This document shows positions 59,400 through 64,000 of a stretch of 64,000 bases of DNA, in pieces. Source of the stretch: Dryocosmus kuriphilus. Taxonomy: Eukaryota; Arthropoda; Insecta; Hymenoptera; Cynipidae. A program made the translations under genes and the position numbers. The stretch lies in NCBI GenBank assembly GCA_038277395.1, contig CM076192.1:133125570-133189569 (forward strand), read 5' to 3'. Under the pieces are notes generated by a model that was not told where the DNA came from, did not search any database, and worked only from the letters and a program-made list of their open reading frames with translations. The stretch's first letter is position 1. Each line of letters begins with the position of its first letter.

Positions 59400-60560
59400 T
59401 TTTCTTCCAGTGATCCAAAAGCCTATCGGACTTAAAGGTTTTTAAATAATTTCAAACATTTTAGGAAATTTTTTTACGAGATATTTCAAAGGATTTCACA
59501 AGATCAAGGGGTTTTGTAGAATCTCTGAGGATTGCAAAATTTTTAAGGAATTTAGAAAGTTTCAAGGAATTTTAAAGGATTTTAAAGAAATAAAAGTTTT
59601 AGTGAATCCAACGTTAAAAAATTTTAATGGATTTTACAAGATTTAAAGTATTTCGTAGGATTTTCAAAGAGATTATTGATTTTAAGGATTTTGAAAAGAT
59701 TTCACGGGATTCCAGAAGAAATTTAAATATTCAACTTTCAAAGTATGTATCAAAATTTCAAGGGATTTTTAAGAATTTTGTAGAATTTTTAAAGATTCCA
59801 AGGGACATTAGTGAGTTTTCTAAGAAATTAAAAGACTTTAAGGATTTATAGAGATTTCAACGGAATAAAAGAATTTCAGAGGATTGCACAAGATTAAGGA
59901 ATCTTATAGTATCTGCGAGGAGATTAAAATTTTTAAGGAAATTAAAATGGTTCAAGGGAATTGCAAGGATTTCAATGAAAAAAGATTTTCAGTGATACTA
60001 AAGTTTAAAACTTTTAAAATAATTTTACAATATTTTAAGAATTTCTTAGGATTTTCAAGAATGTTATTGATTCTAAAGGATTTAATAAGATTTCAAGGCG
60101 TTCCAGAAGAAAGAAAAATATTTCAAGCAAGTTTTAAGCATTTCACGTGTTTCCGACGGATTAGAAAAATTTGAAGGAATATCAAAAGATTTACCAGTTT
60201 CTGAAGATTTTAATAGGTTTCAAAGAACACCAAATTTAAGGAAATTTCAAAGATTTGAGGGCAACTTTTTACAAGTTGTTTCAAAACTTATTATAAGATC
60301 CAGAGATTTTATAGGAATACGTAGGAATATTTCGGAATATATTTTTAAAAAATCACGGAACACTTTGAACGTGTAGGAATATGGAAAAATATTTGAGAAT
60401 ACTTAGGAATATTGGGGAATACTTCGGAGTATTCAGGAATTCTTTGGAGTGCTTCGGAATACTTAAGCATATCAGAAATATCAAGAAGATTGTGAATATC
60501 TGTGAATACATTCGAATATTGACGGAATATTTTTTAAATATACAAAGAATACTTGAGTGA
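59400..60560. repeat. Degenerate short-period repeat array
   Basis: Over a kilobase of drifted TTTCAAGGA/GGATTTTAA words at 10-13 bp spacing, changing to GGAATACTT words after 60290. It produces long spurious open frames (59627-60174). Similar to 21600-21950. Confidence 0.6.
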
Positions 60561-61185
60561 TCAACCCCTCGGAAATTATTCTTTTCAGTCTTTTTTTATT
60601 TCGTATTTTTACTCAAGAATATTCGTTTTTTTTACGGCGATATTGAAATAACAGTTTGATTTTTTTATCTAAAGCTTACCAACTATCGATTTAATTTTGA
60701 GGTAAATAAAAAAGTGCTAACTTTCCAATTCTTTCTTGTAAATCATCAATTTAATCAGGTAAGATAGCAGGACTGACTATTCTGTTGAAAGAACTTTTCC
60801 TCGAGATAGAAATCTCTAACTTTTGCAAGAAACATTGTAATTTTCAATCGACTCTAAACAACACAAAATAAATAATCTTAAAAAGAAATTTATATTTCAC
60901 CAAAGCGGTTAACTTTATTATTTGCTCTAAATCGGCATTATAACGAAGCATAGATTCTGATAATAAATTTCGAAGAATTGATACTTGATGATAATTGATT
61001 CATCGCAGCAGTGCATTGAACCATTGCAGATTCCCTGCATAAATCTGTGATGACTCAGTATAATTTAATCCCCTTCACTGCTTAATATATTTTTATGAAT
61101 ATTCGGAATGGCTTTCAGAGGCATTAATTTGCTCGCAGTTTTCATTAACAGGTAGACGATACATATAGAGTCGGCATTTCTCTGG

Positions 61186-61221
61186 GTATTATTCGCTGTA
61201 TGTCATGCAAGCGAATAATAC
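61186..61221. repeat. Perfect 12-bp hairpin
   Basis: GTATTATTCGCT and AGCGAATAATAC are exact complements around a 12-base loop. The flanks do not obviously extend the pairing to microRNA-precursor length. Confidence 0.75.
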
Positions 61222-62251
61222 ACAGTGTGTCTACGCTGGCCATTTCCCTCTGGTATAAATGCTATGAAGGTAAATAAAAAACAAAACAAAAAAAGAAGAG
61301 AAAAAGAACGAATAAATGAGCCTCGTAGTTGTAACAGTTGCCGATTCGCTCAGCCGACTCTTCCTGTCGTGGGTGTTTCGCGCCTCGTTAAGGTTTTACT
61401 CAATCGAGAAGACTTATACATATTATACTCGACTCATCAGAAAAATAAAAATTGTAGGGTTAATATTTTAAGCGTATCAGTTCGTCCAACTTTAACTCAA
61501 TCTATGAGATAAAGACCTTCTTTTCTTATTTCTTCAGAAACCCCGCCCGAAAATTTCGAATAGGAATCCTAACCAAGCCAATATCAAACAATCCGAAATA
61601 TTCTAAATCAATCTGAAAAAAGTTTTCGTGTTTCAATGCAAATTGTTTGAAAGTTAATATGAGTCAATCTGTATCAATCCGAATCAAATTTTCAATTTCG
61701 AATCAATGCGAATTTTGGATTGATCCACAATAAACTTTTGTCTGAACCGAATTTTCAATTCGAGTTAATCCGATTCAACTCGAACTCAGATTCATTCTGC
61801 TTCATACTGCACAAAGATACGACTGTGAAACAAGATTTCAATTGGTGACTTGGATCAACATTCAAAGAAGATTTACACCATAAAAAGAGCAACTTACTTT
61901 TCTAATTAGATGCAGAAAGGAAGGGCTAATTCCATCACAGTGAACATGAAACTAAATTCAAATTAAATAATTTACATTAAAAAGTTTTGCTTAAAATGAT
62001 TGACACAAAAAAAAGGAGGATTTGTCTTTTACTTCATTCGAATGGCTGTAATGACCGAAGAAATAGGAATTTAAGAATTGTTACTTTTTTAGGGTTTCCT
62101 TATTTTTGTAATGAGTATTAGTTTAATTAAAATTAACCGGGGAGTCAATTTTCTTAAGTAGACTATAGTATGCGTTTTTTGGACATTTTCAAAAAATGAA
62201 CTGTGAACATTTCTTTCAAATTTTGAATTGTTTTGTTGCTTTTTTATGAAG

Positions 62252-62453
62252 GTAAATGTTTATTTATTTAATCCTTTGTCAAATTTCATAAAATTACGTA
62301 AACATAAAAATTTGTAGCCCTTGCTTTTAAAGAAAAACTCGCTTTTTTGACGTTAAACATTCGGAAAAGTTTCCCATTGAGGACAACTGTAAAAACATTT
62401 TATGTTTACATAAGTGTATAAAATCTTGTCAAAGAATTAAATAAATGAAAATT
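62252..62453. repeat. Inverted repeat, about 60-bp arms (MITE-like)
   Basis: 62252-62314 and 62394-62453 are imperfect complements (TTTATTTATTTAATCCTTTG against CAAAGAATTAAATAAATGAA). Weaker pairing may extend to about 62170 and 62535. No ORF. Confidence 0.55.
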
Positions 62454-64000
62454 TTAATAAATAAAAAGAAAAATTCGAAAAATGCGAAAGAAGTTTTGAA
62501 ATTCCATTTTTTTCGAGAATGTCTGAAAGTCACATCTTGCTACTTTGGCAAATTAATATTCAGGTAATGATCTGAGGGGTAGACCACTTTGCAATCTTGT
62601 TTATACTCTTCCATATAATCCCATATAATTCAATGACTGCCGCGCGATGGCTACACTAGCTATTCGTTAATGTATCCGCTGTACTGTTCTTTTTGCAGAC
62701 TTTAATCATGAAGAAACATATTCTCGTGTCAACACAATATTTAAGCATCGACGTGAATGGAACCCATATTCTTTGGTTGACGTCATTTTTTTACTACCTA
62801 GTGACTAGAAAGTAGATTCTATTCACACCGCTCGGAAAACGAGATTATAGTCCCCCTCTGCAGGCACGAAAAAGAGCAGAAATCATGGAGGTGTTATAAA
62901 AAAATTGTTTTAAATTCTTTGTAGATCTAACGGTTTCTACTAAAAAAGAAGAGGAAAAAGAATTATTTTTTCCTCATTTGTATGGATTTTTCTCTTGATA
63001 CTAGTGAGCGTAAATTGTCCCTATAAGCATTTTTCCAGTTTACCTATCACCTGCGATATCAACAAAGCAATAAGTTTAATATGAACTTAGTTATGACATC
63101 TTTTTATTCTCCTTCGGCTTCAACTTTGGTATCTTAATTTGGTGCCTGAGGGTAGGGATTTCGTGGGACTCTTCCTTCATACATGTACAAGATATTTGCA
63201 AAATGTAAATAATTTTTCACAATTTTTCTCATTGAAAAAAAGGCTTTTATCGACCTACGTCAAATTTCTTGAAAAGGTCTGAGTTCGTGCACTTATCATT
63301 AAGTCATAACGAGTTTTAAAAAAATCTTGTAGCTCCTTGCGTGGGTTGAAAGAGTCATCTGGCTGAGTAAATTCGAGTACAGTCTGGCGCAATAGTTGAT
63401 TTTCCATATTCTGTAACTTTAAAAGTTTTTGAATATTTCAGTTCTTATATAGAATCTAATGAAACTTAGAAAATAGTAATTAAGTTTCAAAAAAAAAACT
63501 GTGTTTATAAGTCTTTATTATTGATTTGTCATCTAGCAAGGTGAAAGTAGACCTTTTAAAATAAGGTGTATATTTTGAAGTTCGAAAAGAACATATGATT
63601 ACTTCGAAACAATAATTATGCTAATAAAATATTGTAATAAACAGATTTCTTCATAGTTTTTGGCTGAAAAATATATTCGCTCTTTTATCATTTTTAAAGA
63701 TTATAATTAAAATATGCAGTACATTAAAAAGTCAGATCCTGTAAGAATCAGGATAATTATCAATCATTATTGAAATGAAGGAAAACGCAATTTTCAAAGG
63801 GAAATTAAGGAAAAAGTATTATACTAAAAATAGGAAATTGGCGGAAAAAGATTTTGTTTCACTTTATAATTTTTTTAATGTTAAATGACTATATTCAACT
63901 AATGGGCCGCACTATCGCCCATTTATGTGATTTATCGCTTTCATGTGATTTTGCTTAATCTTTGCATGTGGTGAGATAAGATTAATACTTGCAAATTTTT

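Larger units (their letters stand above)
60561..64000. other. AT-rich sequence, no gene supported
   Basis: Contains two inverted repeats listed separately and GC-richer patches near 61150-61400 and 62560-62880 with no recognised exon or RNA. Confidence 0.4.

Noticed and set aside
59627..60174. Two ORFs rich in F, K and I
   Set aside because: Translation of degenerate AAGGATTTT repeats.

Overview
The window reads as insect nuclear DNA. It is AT-rich, has spliced genes with GT-AG introns, and is crowded with animal transposon families (mariner, CACTA-like, Penelope, BEL/Pao, LINE, tRNA-derived SINEs, MITEs). The arylalkylamine N-acetyltransferase gene at the left end belongs to an insect family, and the repeat mix is most like Hymenoptera (wasps, ants). 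The order is an inference; no species is claimed.

Host genes. (1) Minus strand, 536-1858: the first two coding exons of an arylalkylamine N-acetyltransferase-like GNAT protein; the rest lies left of the window. (2) Minus strand, 4818-9991: a phase-consistent four-exon model for a secreted protein with a signal peptide and several dibasic sites, family not recognised. (3) Plus strand, 27171-35216: five phase-consistent exons of a sarcospan-like four-pass membrane protein, preceded by a cytoplasmic part with repeated S-V/T-G-N-L/I motifs; upstream exon(s) were not found. Its 6.2 kb intron contains a repeat and a MITE.

Mobile DNA fills most of the rest. 3658-4293 is a MITE. 6596-8137 is a TIR element with a nested foldback. 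10113-11052 and 27949-28905 are two inverted copies of a dispersed repeat. 11971-14195 is a non-coding TIR element. 14659-20415 is a complete CACTA-like transposon with 3-bp target duplications, a TNP2-like transposase that has lost an internal segment, and a second six-exon gene with a DUF4806-like region. 21961-23340 is a Penelope remnant flanked by a direct duplication. 37895-42915 is a 5 kb element with about 1.4 kb terminal inverted repeats around a decayed transposase-like gene. 43440-45565 holds two SINE copies, one interrupted by an apparently intact 1323-bp mariner. 45807-46440 is a second Penelope remnant. 46490-54420 is one decayed LINE split by a 5.6 kb insertion built of mirror-image modules. 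54425-59078 is a decayed BEL/Pao element on the minus strand with one LTR. The right end, 59.1-64 kb, holds degenerate simple repeats and hairpins with no gene I can support.

The most interesting structures are the two-gene CACTA-like element, the giant-TIR element, and the mirrored module array at 48.7-52.3 kb. All gene models are read by eye from splice signals and reading frame; none has transcript support here.
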